Assembly: GCF_003945325.1 (NCBI RefSeq)
Contig: NZ_AP019307.1
Coordinates: forward strand, 1,240,001-1,304,000
DNA length: 64,000 nucleotides
Reading direction: 5' to 3'
From: Nocardioides baekrokdamisoli
Lineage (GTDB): Bacteria; Actinomycetota; Actinomycetes; Propionibacteriales; Nocardioidaceae
The notes beneath the pieces are model-generated. The model was not told where the DNA came from and made no database searches. It worked only from the letters and a program-made list of their open reading frames with translations. Numbering within the stretch: the stretch's first letter is position 1; each line of letters begins with the position of its first letter. Positions 56,717 through 64,000 of this stretch are shown here, one piece after another. The position numbers and the translations under genes are program-made.

Positions 56717-59463
56717 CGCAGTGTCCATCCGAATCCGTGGCGAAGGAACGGCCCGGCGAGACCGGCCAGAAGCGCGATGCCGATCCCGAGCGGCATCGTG
56801 TACCAGGCCCAGCTCTCGTGGCCCGCCGACACAGTCACCAGCTGGGGAGTCGTGACGATCACGTCATGAGAGGTCGAGGGGTGGGCAGAGGTGGACTGGG
56901 TCGGGGAGGTCGTACCCGGCACTGCCGGGGTCCCCACACCGGACGGGCTGGCCGACGGCGTCGGCCTGGGCGCCGTCTTCGCGGTCGACAGGGTCATCAG
57001 GGCCTTCGAGGCCAGCGCCTGCAGGTTCGCGGTCAGCGGCGCGTACCCGGGCGGGAGGTTGCCGACGTCGAACCCGGGTCGCTGACCGTTGTCCAGCACG
57101 TACCCGAAGGCCGAGGCGTACGCACGCCGGTCCACGAGCGCCATCGAGGGCGCGATCGCCGCATAGACCGGGATGGCGAGCGGGTACGCGCCGCCGGCGT
57201 AGTCGGCCTTGCCCGTGGAGGCCAGCAGCCCGTGCGTCCCCGTCGGCGCGAACTGGGTCGCCGCCTTCTGCAGGCTCGCGGCACTCGCACCGACACAGTG
57301 CGTCCCGGCGCTGTCACAGAGGTTCGCGGTGGCGAGTTGGAACCGCGCGGCCGTACCGGTGTCGGTGACCGCCATCAGCCCCAGGCTGCCGGTGGACTGG
57401 CGGATCTTGAGATCGCTCCACTTGCCGGGCAAGGGTCCGCAACTGGCGTCGATCGCCGGGTCGCACCAGTTGCTGTTCTGCGGGAGATAGCCGATCGCGA
57501 CGTCGCGTCCCGAGTCGGTCATCGAGTTGACCGTGGGCAACCAGTCGACGACGGTCAGAGGCAGTTCGCTGGAGTTGGGCGCCTTGTAGGTCTGCCAGGT
57601 CGGCAACGGGTAGGGCGAGCCGTCCGGCGGGTATGTGAGCGGCTGATCGAGGTAGTTGGCGGACTTCTGAGTCGAGGCACGTGCCGCAGCTGCCTGGGCG
57701 ACCAGCGTCGACTTCTCGCTCTCGCACCCGGCGTAAGTCCTCGTCGAGTAGAACGGGTCGATGACGTGACCGTTCGGGTCCGGGCAGCCGTTCAGGAAGG
57801 CGCGGGCCTCGGGGTCCGCCAGGATCCACCGCCAGACCTCGGCTGCCGCGTCCGAACGAACTGCCTCCAGGACGAGGTGGTTGATCTTGAGTGCCGGGCT
57901 GCCGGCCGAGGTGCTCTCATGCGCCAACTGCGGGTTGAGGCGTACGAACTCCGGGTCGCCGGCGATGTTGGACGGTTGCGCCAGCATCCACGGCGCCGAC
58001 GCCATCCCGCTCATCGTGATGAGCGCATTGCCGTACGACTGGGTCAGCAACTTGGCCACCAACCGGGCGTCCAGGTTGAGGGTCCGCACCGGTGTCCCCG
58101 CACGCTTCCAGTCCTGCTGCAGTGCGACGAGGTTCGCGTACCCGCACCGCTGTGCCGCGGAGTCCGTGGACGGCGCCGGGCTGATGTCGACGCAGGTCGG
58201 CTGATAGGTCAACGAGTAGGCGAACACCGGCGCCGTGAGCGCCAGCGGGACATGGACGGCGGGCGTACTCTCCGGGATCGGCTGGCTCGTGAGCACGGCC
58301 TGGTTGGAGCCGGTCTCGAACTGGTTCCGGGCCACCTGGTCGCCCAGCTTGGTGTAGCCGAGCTCGATCTTGTGGGCGTTGCAGACGCCCGGTGTCCAGG
58401 ACGCGGCCGCATCGTTGAGCATCTCCGAGCCGGCGATGAGCGTACGCGCGCGGCCGCCCGGACAGGTCGACCCTGCCTGGCGGAAACCGAGCTTGACCTG
58501 GATCCGTTGGGCCCACAGCGACGGTGCGATCGGTCCGCTGGAGACCATCACCCCATTGATCCTGGGGACGATGACCAGCCAGCACGTGGGGGTGCTGGCG
58601 ATGTTGGGACGTACGCCGCAACCGAGCCCGGGAGCCTCAGCACCGGTCTGAGCCTCGAACGGGCGGTTCGCGGACCCGTCAGCGCCGATGACCACATTGG
58701 AGAGCTCGTTGGTCGTGGTCGTGTTGAAGTAGGAGTTGAGGCGCTTCGCGGTGCTGCCGGAGGTGTCTCCGCCGATCGAGGTGAACGGCAGGTCACCCTG
58801 GGCGTTGTCGTAGTAGTTCAGCCAGTCCCCGCCGAGGACCAGCGGGTCCTTGCCCACGTACCGGCCCTCGCTCAGCGAGGCGGACCCACCCCGCGAGTCG
58901 GCGCCGATGCCGCCCACCTGACATGTCGCCGGATCGGGCTCGGTCGCGATGGTGTCGGGATGACCGGCGGCCGTCAACCCGCCCCAGCACTCGAAGATCT
59001 GGAGGTACGAGGCGGAGTTGCCGCCGATGACGTTGGTGCCGCCCTGGACGCCCTTGATCGAGAGGTTGATCGTCTCGTCGACGAGGTTCTGGGTCTGCGA
59101 CACGGTCACGCTCATGCCACCGAGGCCGTTGTTGTCCCCGAAATGGGCGTCGTAGGCGTCATTCACCGCAGGCACAACGTCGAGATAGCTGCTGCCCCCG
59201 GTGTGCGGAACGGTCTGACGACTGTCGCGGTAGACGACGCTCGAGAGCGGATTGCCCGCGTTGTCCCACCGCACCGTGACCGCGCTGTTGCTGGCCAGCG
59301 TGCCGGTCGAACCCCAGTCCGATCCGTCGACCGCGCTTCCGGCGGCGACGACCGGTTGCGTCGTCAACAGGGTGAGACCGCTGATCAGCGCCATCAGCGT
59401 GCCCGCGAGGGCTGCGCTGAACCGGAGCCGGATCAGAGGCTCGCGTCGGTGGGTGGGGGCCAT
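56713..59463 (-). CDS. large exported PstS-like substrate-binding protein, C-terminally anchored
   Basis: 916 aa from MAPTHRREPL with AAGGA upstream. A signal peptide ends near VVAAG (about 40). The N-terminal half (about 45-450) is beta-rich and unassigned, with many Cys-spaced loops. The second half shows PstS-like type 2 binding-protein features: LVAKLLTQSYGNALITM, DPEFVRLNPQL, IGYLPQNSNW and YPLAIPVYAAI ... LPPGYAPLT. A Pro/Thr/Ser linker and a membrane helix (about 885-905) end it. It probably binds an anion or phosphate-containing ligand outside the cell beside PstS (inference). Confidence 0.75.
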   Translation of the reverse strand: MAPTHRREPLIRLRFSAALAGTLMALISGLTLLTTQPVVAAGSAVDGSDWGSTGTLASNSAVTVRWDNAGNPLSSVVYRDSRQTVPHTGGSSYLDVVPAVNDAYDAHFGDNNGLGGMSVTVSQTQNLVDETINLSIKGVQGGTNVIGGNSASYLQIFECWGGLTAAGHPDTIATEPDPATCQVGGIGADSRGGSASLSEGRYVGKDPLVLGGDWLNYYDNAQGDLPFTSIGGDTSGSTAKRLNSYFNTTTTNELSNVVIGADGSANRPFEAQTGAEAPGLGCGVRPNIASTPTCWLVIVPRINGVMVSSGPIAPSLWAQRIQVKLGFRQAGSTCPGGRARTLIAGSEMLNDAAASWTPGVCNAHKIELGYTKLGDQVARNQFETGSNQAVLTSQPIPESTPAVHVPLALTAPVFAYSLTYQPTCVDISPAPSTDSAAQRCGYANLVALQQDWKRAGTPVRTLNLDARLVAKLLTQSYGNALITMSGMASAPWMLAQPSNIAGDPEFVRLNPQLAHESTSAGSPALKINHLVLEAVRSDAAAEVWRWILADPEARAFLNGCPDPNGHVIDPFYSTRTYAGCESEKSTLVAQAAAARASTQKSANYLDQPLTYPPDGSPYPLPTWQTYKAPNSSELPLTVVDWLPTVNSMTDSGRDVAIGYLPQNSNWCDPAIDASCGPLPGKWSDLKIRQSTGSLGLMAVTDTGTAARFQLATANLCDSAGTHCVGASAASLQKAATQFAPTGTHGLLASTGKADYAGGAYPLAIPVYAAIAPSMALVDRRAYASAFGYVLDNGQRPGFDVGNLPPGYAPLTANLQALASKALMTLSTAKTAPRPTPSASPSGVGTPAVPGTTSPTQSTSAHPSTSHDVIVTTPQLVTVSAGHESWAWYTMPLGIGIALLAGLAGPFLRHGFGWTLR

Positions 59464-59530
59464 GAAGGGAGTCCTTGGGTTTGGTCGCGGTGGCGCCGGA
59501 AGCTCGGCGCCACCGCGGAGGAGGGATCGA

Positions 59531-61300
59531 TCAGCGAGCGGCGAACGCGTACGCCTTGGCCGCGGCATTGACCAAGGTGCTGCCCGAGTACTTGATCGTG
59601 ATCTTGGTCGTGCCGTGCAGCAGGCCCGGCAGGACGTACGCGACCTTCCCGGAGCGCAACGCGAGGCGAACGGTGAGGACCTTGCCGTTGGGCTGGGCGA
59701 TCACGAGGGTCACCGTGCCGGTCGGGACCAGACCCGGTGCCTTGACGTACACGGACAGGGTCGGACGCATGCCGTGGACCAGCCTCGACGGTGCGACGGA
59801 CAGCACCGGCGTGATCGAGGGGATGGCCTTGGCGACGGTGAAGGCGCGAGCGCCGGAGCTCGACGGCGCGATTCCGGCGGCACCGTTGTAGTACGCAACG
59901 ATCGAGTGCGTACCGAGGCCGAACGCCTTCGCGAAACTCGCGTGACCCGAGGCCAGCGCGACGGTGGCGATGGTCACGCCGTTGTCCTTGAAGGTGACCG
60001 TGCCGGTCGCGGTCGTACCAGTCGCCGCCACGGTGGCGGTGACGGTCTGCTGGTACGGGACGCGGAGCGTGCCGGCGACCGCAACGCCCGTCGAGGTGGC
60101 GTACGGGGCGAAGGCCTGGTCCACGTTCGACGGCGGCGAGGACTTGTAGGTCGAGGACGCTGCCGCGTCCGGGGTGTAGACGGCCTCGAACTCCTGGAAC
60201 TGGCCGCCGACCAGGCCGGTGATCGGCATGGCCGCGGTGCCGGCGGCGGTCACCGTCACCGGGCTGCCGATGTCGCTGAACGCACCACCGGTCGCGTTGA
60301 CCGACCGGCCCATGAACTGGACGGAGCCGGTGGCGTTCGTCAGCGTGACGCCCGTGGTGCTGTCGGTGATCGTGGCCGTCAGTGTGCCGGCGGTGCCGGA
60401 CCAGCTGTCCTTCAGCTTGACCGTCGGCGCGACAGCGCCGCTGACGACATAGCCGGCGGAGGTACGCAGGGTGTCGTAGCTGGCGGGGTATGCCGTGTTG
60501 ATGGGGTCGCGGCTGTGATCGGTCGGCATCGCCACGGTGGTGAAGGGCATCCAGGCGGTCTCGGCCTTGCCGTCGGCACCGGCCTGGACGATCGGTTCGC
60601 CGTTGGCAGCAGTCGCATTCGAGACGTAGTAGACGAGGCTGATGTTCGCCCCTGCCGGCCAGTTGTTCAGGATGGACTTCCCGAGCGCGTGAGCGCCGGA
60701 CGGCGGCGCGCCCGGCGCAGCAGCATCGATCGGGGTAAGGCTCGCGTCATAACCCACCACCGGCGACCCGGCGTTGTGCCAGGCGGTGTAGCTGGCGTCG
60801 GTCGAGACGGTGTCGACGTAGTCGTTCGCCGCCGAGTTGCCCGACAGGGCGCCGTCGAACGTTGAGCCGTCGAACCATCCGAAAGCCTGTCCGACCGTCT
60901 CGCCGGCACTGATCGTCGGCTTCTCCGCCGAGCCGTCGGCGGAGGTGGTGACGTACGCGACGAAGACGTTGGAGCCGTCCGACGCGGCGTCCGGACCGAT
61001 CTTCGCCAGTTGGGCGGCCAGGGATGTCGGCGTCGCGGACGCAGCGCTGCCCTTGCCGTCGAGCGAGAAGAAGCTGGAATCCGTGCGGCCCGCACCTTCG
61101 TGACCCCACCAGCCGGCGGTGACCGCGTTGGCAGGGTCGAAGGTGGCGCTCGCGCCCTCCATGAACACCTGGAGCGGAGAGGCGGGGGCGGCCATGGCCG
61201 GGGAGGCCGCACCGAGTACGGCGGCGGCCAGGGCGAAGGCGGCCGTACCGGCTACGAGCCCCGCCTTCCGGCGGCGATCAGCGAGCGGGTTCGAGAACAT
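59531..61300 (-). CDS. exported multi-domain protein: GWWGHEGA domain plus Ig-like repeats
   Basis: 589 aa from MFSNPLADRRR. A signal peptide ends AMAAPA (about 38). Residues 45-270 form a domain also found in the next upstream protein (GWWGHEGA at 63-70, TSADGSAEKP, SILNNWPAGANISLVYYV, LRTSAGYVVSG). Residues about 275-589 are three Ig-like beta-sandwich repeats of the Big_3 kind (TGTVTFKDNGVTIATVAL, GTVTLVIAQPNGKVLTVRL). There is no C-terminal membrane helix, so it is secreted or held by partners. Ligand unknown. Confidence 0.78.
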   Translation of the reverse strand: MFSNPLADRRRKAGLVAGTAAFALAAAVLGAASPAMAAPASPLQVFMEGASATFDPANAVTAGWWGHEGAGRTDSSFFSLDGKGSAASATPTSLAAQLAKIGPDAASDGSNVFVAYVTTSADGSAEKPTISAGETVGQAFGWFDGSTFDGALSGNSAANDYVDTVSTDASYTAWHNAGSPVVGYDASLTPIDAAAPGAPPSGAHALGKSILNNWPAGANISLVYYVSNATAANGEPIVQAGADGKAETAWMPFTTVAMPTDHSRDPINTAYPASYDTLRTSAGYVVSGAVAPTVKLKDSWSGTAGTLTATITDSTTGVTLTNATGSVQFMGRSVNATGGAFSDIGSPVTVTAAGTAAMPITGLVGGQFQEFEAVYTPDAAASSTYKSSPPSNVDQAFAPYATSTGVAVAGTLRVPYQQTVTATVAATGTTATGTVTFKDNGVTIATVALASGHASFAKAFGLGTHSIVAYYNGAAGIAPSSSGARAFTVAKAIPSITPVLSVAPSRLVHGMRPTLSVYVKAPGLVPTGTVTLVIAQPNGKVLTVRLALRSGKVAYVLPGLLHGTTKITIKYSGSTLVNAAAKAYAFAAR

Positions 61301-61480
61301 GAGGAACCTTTCGGAGAATGTGCGTGCGAACTGGTGGTGCTGCAGGTGTGACGGCACGTGACGCGCGTGGGGCTCCCGAATGTCCTCGATGAGAGGAAAA
61401 CGCGGCCACGTACCGACTTGGGTGATTCCGGGGAAGCGGAACGTGAACGGATACCGAAATCGCGGCCGCCCTTGTCGAGG
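61301..61480 (-). promoter_or_regulatory. 180-bp gap, possible internal promoter region
   Basis: This is the longest gap in the pst gene run. It holds no ORF of coding character. One GTTCAC word (minus strand, 61443-61448), the half-site seen in actinobacterial PHO boxes, is present, but the expected 11-base direct repeat is not convincing. CGAG-ATGAC-CTCG makes a small hairpin near the upstream gene end. Confidence 0.25.
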
Positions 61481-62566
61481 TCATCTCGAACGCCCGACCG
61501 ATCTCCAGCGGCGGACCAGAACCCACAGACCCGCGCCGACGAGGATCACGACGACGGCCCAGGTCCACCCGGAGTCGACGACCTTGGCGATGGAGCTGCG
61601 AGAACTCGCGCGGCCAGGGCCCGCAATCTGGGTGGTCCGACCGGTGTGGGTCGAGCTCGTCGGCTGACCGCTCGGCGAGGTGGTGGGCGCAGTTGTCCGG
61701 GAATCCCCCGCGCTGGGGTCGTACGTCGCCGCGGCCGGAGGCATCCCGCCGACCAACTTGTCGCCCTCGCCGGGACTGGCGGTCAGGACCTGGTAGCCGG
61801 CGGAGGTGCGTACGGGGTCGCCGGGCCTGGCCAGCGTACGGATCGTCAGCCACGCGGAGACCGCGCGACCGTCCGGGCCGACCTTCACCGTCGGCTCCAG
61901 GGACCCGTTGTAGCCGTCGGAGGCGTACAGGACGACGCTGATCTTCGTGCCGGCCGGCCACGCGTTGAGGATGGAGGTGCCCTCCGGCGCCGTTGACACG
62001 CTGCCGGTGGCGACGTCGTGCAACACCAGATGGCTGTCGAAGGCCTGCACCGGACGGCCCTGCCGCCAGAAGGCATCCCACTGGGTCTGGGTCGAGATGA
62101 AGGTGCCGTAGTCGGTCGGGCCGCCAGAGCCGGCAACACCCGACCCCATACCCATGTCGGTCCACCACTGGAAGGCGTCACCGGCGACCTCGCCCTTGTG
62201 CACGAGCGGCCGCTCAGTACTGCCGTCGGCCGATGCCGGTACGAACGCCACCCGGAGGTTCTCGAACGATCCCCCGTCGTCCAACGCCTGATGCAGGGCT
62301 GCGATCGACGCCGTGTTGACGACTCCCGTGCCGCCTGCCCCGTTGAGCGAGAAGTACGTCGCTCCCGTGTGCGCCGCACCTTCGTGACCCCACCAGCCGC
62401 CGACGATGGCGTATCCCGGATCGGCGAGCGGACCCTTCGCTCCGGTCTCGAAGATGACCTCGGCAGCGGACCCGTGCGGAGCGGCTGCGTCGGCGCTCCA
62501 CATCAGGCCGCCGACGGTGGCACCGACCACGGCGGCCGTCGTCACGATCCTGGACAGGCGGTTCAT
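61481..62566 (-). CDS. membrane-anchored exported protein with GWWGHEGA domain
   Basis: 361 aa. A signal peptide ends near residue 27. The domain at about 33-255 is paralogous to the N-terminal domain of the 589-residue neighbour (GWWGHEGA at 57-64, PASADGSTERP, SILNAWPAGTKISVVLY, VRTSAGYQVL). A Ser/Thr/Gly linker (about 275-325) leads to a C-terminal membrane helix (about 331-350) and an Arg-rich end. It overlaps the DUF916-like gene by four bases (ATGA). The domain is not one I recognise. Confidence 0.78.
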   Translation of the reverse strand: MNRLSRIVTTAAVVGATVGGLMWSADAAAPHGSAAEVIFETGAKGPLADPGYAIVGGWWGHEGAAHTGATYFSLNGAGGTGVVNTASIAALHQALDDGGSFENLRVAFVPASADGSTERPLVHKGEVAGDAFQWWTDMGMGSGVAGSGGPTDYGTFISTQTQWDAFWRQGRPVQAFDSHLVLHDVATGSVSTAPEGTSILNAWPAGTKISVVLYASDGYNGSLEPTVKVGPDGRAVSAWLTIRTLARPGDPVRTSAGYQVLTASPGEGDKLVGGMPPAAATYDPSAGDSRTTAPTTSPSGQPTSSTHTGRTTQIAGPGRASSRSSIAKVVDSGWTWAVVVILVGAGLWVLVRRWRSVGRSR

Positions 62567-63981
62567 TCCGTGCCGCCCATCGGCTCGAGGCCCTCAGGGG
62601 TCGCGTGACGACCTGGAGCCTTCCGCGCCCGGCCGAACAGACCTCCGCGAGCGACCTTCCGGGCACCTCTGCCCACGGGCGGCTCGACGTCGGTCGGGGA
62701 TACGGCCTGCGACTCCCCGGCATCGTTCGGCTTCGTACGCCACCCCGGTGCGCGCGTCTTCCGGGCCTCGCGTTTGGCGAGCTCTGCTGCCTGCTGGGCG
62801 ATCTTCGCCTGTGCCTTCGCGAGCTCGGCCTTCTCCGCCTCGAGGCGGGCCTGCTTCTCGGCCCGCAGTCTGCGCCAGCGGCGGTAGCCACGCCACAGCA
62901 GGTACAGCGCCAGGATCGTGCCGACGATGATCGCGATCAGCACCCACGGCCACGGCCAGAAAGTCAGGCTTGCGGCCGCCGGCGTGGTCGTCACTGCCTG
63001 GGTCGGATCAGCCGGTGATCCGAACGCCGTCGCGGTGACATGCCATGGGCCGAGGCCGAAGACGCCCGTCACGGTCTTGGTGACAGTCGCGCTGCCGCCC
63101 GGGAAGAGATTGGAGATGACCTCGGGATAGCTGTGGATCGCTGGAAGGAACCACCGCGTGGTGCCGATCAGGGTCGAGACGTTCAGCCGTACGTCACCGA
63201 CGTTGCGCACCGTGAACGTGACGGTGTAGCGACTCGTCCCCAGCGGGCCACCGGGCTCGTCCCAGTGGGCGCGCAGATTGCTGACCCGCAGTGCACTTCG
63301 CAGCGTGCCCACCTGGCTGGCCAGGTGGAAGTAGACCGAGACACCGAGGCGCTGCTGGAGCGTGACGTTCGCTCCGTCGCCGTTCCTCGCCTTGGCGTCG
63401 AGCTCCGCCACGATTGCGGCGGCATGGTCGCCGGGGGTGGCATCGAGCGGGATCCGGGCCTCGAACGGGATCAGGACCCGACCGGGGATGTTGCGGTCGT
63501 TCGGGGCGGCATGACTCGCGGGAATCGTCACCGTCAGGCGTCGCTGGCCGTTGAGGGTGAACCAGGAGCCCGCCTGGGTGACCTTCTGGTTGATCAGCGA
63601 CAGCTGGAAGGTGCTGGACCCGTTCTGGGCCGCGTCGGCCGGATAGACCTGCACGGTGATCGGCGTCCGGGCGAGATTGAACAGGGCGACCGCGTCGCGT
63701 ACGACGCCACCCGGCTTGCTCTCGGCCGAGATGTACGGACGACCGTCGACGAGGTGGTCGCTGGGCACCTGCACCGCCGGACCGATACCGAAGGTGAGGT
63801 TCTTGCTGGTCGCGGCCGGATTCGGCTTCGCGGGGGCGGTGGCAGTGGTGGACGGGGTGGGGCTTGGGCTCGTACTTGCGCCCAGCGCCGGAAACGGCAG
63901 GGCGACCGCGCTGAAGAGCACGGTCGCAATCGCCACGGCGAGTACGCGGAGGAAGGTCTGCATGGGGGCTCTCTCTGTCAT
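62563..63981 (-). CDS. WxL-interacting-type (DUF916-like) membrane protein
   Basis: 472 aa, or 466 if the internal ATG at 63963 is used. A signal peptide ends near PALGA (about 35). The DUF916/WxL peptidoglycan-domain pattern covers about 60-215: FGIGPAVQVPSDH, RPYISAESKPGGVVRDAVALFN, VYPADAA, GSWFTLNGQRRLTVTIPA, LIPFEARIPLDATPGDHAAAI. A second Ig-like domain (about 220-330), a membrane helix (about 343-365) and a long basic cytosolic coiled coil follow (RRLRAEKQARLEAEKAELAK). It is the first gene seen of the pst-linked surface cluster; its promoter is outside the window. Confidence 0.75.
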   Translation of the reverse strand: MTERAPMQTFLRVLAVAIATVLFSAVALPFPALGASTSPSPTPSTTATAPAKPNPAATSKNLTFGIGPAVQVPSDHLVDGRPYISAESKPGGVVRDAVALFNLARTPITVQVYPADAAQNGSSTFQLSLINQKVTQAGSWFTLNGQRRLTVTIPASHAAPNDRNIPGRVLIPFEARIPLDATPGDHAAAIVAELDAKARNGDGANVTLQQRLGVSVYFHLASQVGTLRSALRVSNLRAHWDEPGGPLGTSRYTVTFTVRNVGDVRLNVSTLIGTTRWFLPAIHSYPEVISNLFPGGSATVTKTVTGVFGLGPWHVTATAFGSPADPTQAVTTTPAAASLTFWPWPWVLIAIIVGTILALYLLWRGYRRWRRLRAEKQARLEAEKAELAKAQAKIAQQAAELAKREARKTRAPGWRTKPNDAGESQAVSPTDVEPPVGRGARKVARGGLFGRARKAPGRHATPEGLEPMGGTE

Positions 63982-64000
63982 GGGTGTACGCCCGGGGGCG

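Noticed and set aside
61443..61448. PHO box in the gap inside the pst cluster
   Set aside because: Only one GTTCAC half-site without a convincing second 11-base repeat; the main promoter lies outside the window.

Overview
The window is about 64 kb of high-GC chromosomal DNA from a free-living actinobacterium. The evidence is citrate synthase 2, Mce/YrbE loci, a TTG-started rpoB, an Rv3722c-type aminotransferase, many lipoproteins and TetR regulators, and very high third-position GC. Gene content and style resemble Nocardioides and its relatives (Propionibacteriales); that placement is inference. No CRISPR array, rRNA, prophage or insertion sequence was seen, and no gap between genes exceeds about 250 bp.

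Region 1 (1-21.8 kb) is mixed metabolism. It starts with the 3' end of an LCP cell-wall ligase gene and a class III cyclase. Two TetR-controlled modules follow, each with a Baeyer-Villiger-like flavin monooxygenase: patatin-SDR-FMO at 2.5-5.8 kb and FMO-hydrolase at 6.0-8.3 kb. Next come a PHA-synthase-like hydrolase, OsmC, pdxH, citrate synthase 2, serC, an exported Hcp-like protein, a PEP-mutase-family lyase, a giant FAD/Fe-S D-2-hydroxyacid dehydrogenase coupled to a 28-residue membrane peptide, a Nudix hydrolase and a geranylgeranyl-reductase-family enzyme.

Region 2 (21.9-44.9 kb, all minus strand) is the transcription/translation core: tRNA-Trp, secE, nusG, rplK, rplA, the rplJ leader, rplJ, rplL, then rpoB and rpoC. 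Between rplL and rpoB sits a complete 11-kb Mce lipid-import operon: ABC ATPase, two YrbE permeases, six Mce proteins and two Mce-associated membrane proteins. One of the last two carries a degenerate J-domain. Nearly all its junctions are stop/start overlaps.

Region 3 (45.0-50.1 kb) is an aminotransferase-adenosine deaminase-RlmC operon, a thioesterase and two surface proteins.

Region 4 (50.2-64 kb, minus strand) is the most unusual part. It is a phosphate-transport (pst) operon in which pstC, pstA, pstS and pstB are interleaved with, and preceded by, large exported proteins. These are a DUF916/WxL-interacting-type membrane protein, two paralogues sharing a GWWGHEGA domain, a 916-residue PstS-like binding protein with a C-terminal membrane anchor, and a sortase-fold protein that has lost its catalytic His and Cys. 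I read this as a candidate undescribed cell-surface assembly built around the Pst transporter.

A window-wide feature is strong over-representation of the palindrome CGTACG, obtained through context-dependent use of otherwise rare codons.
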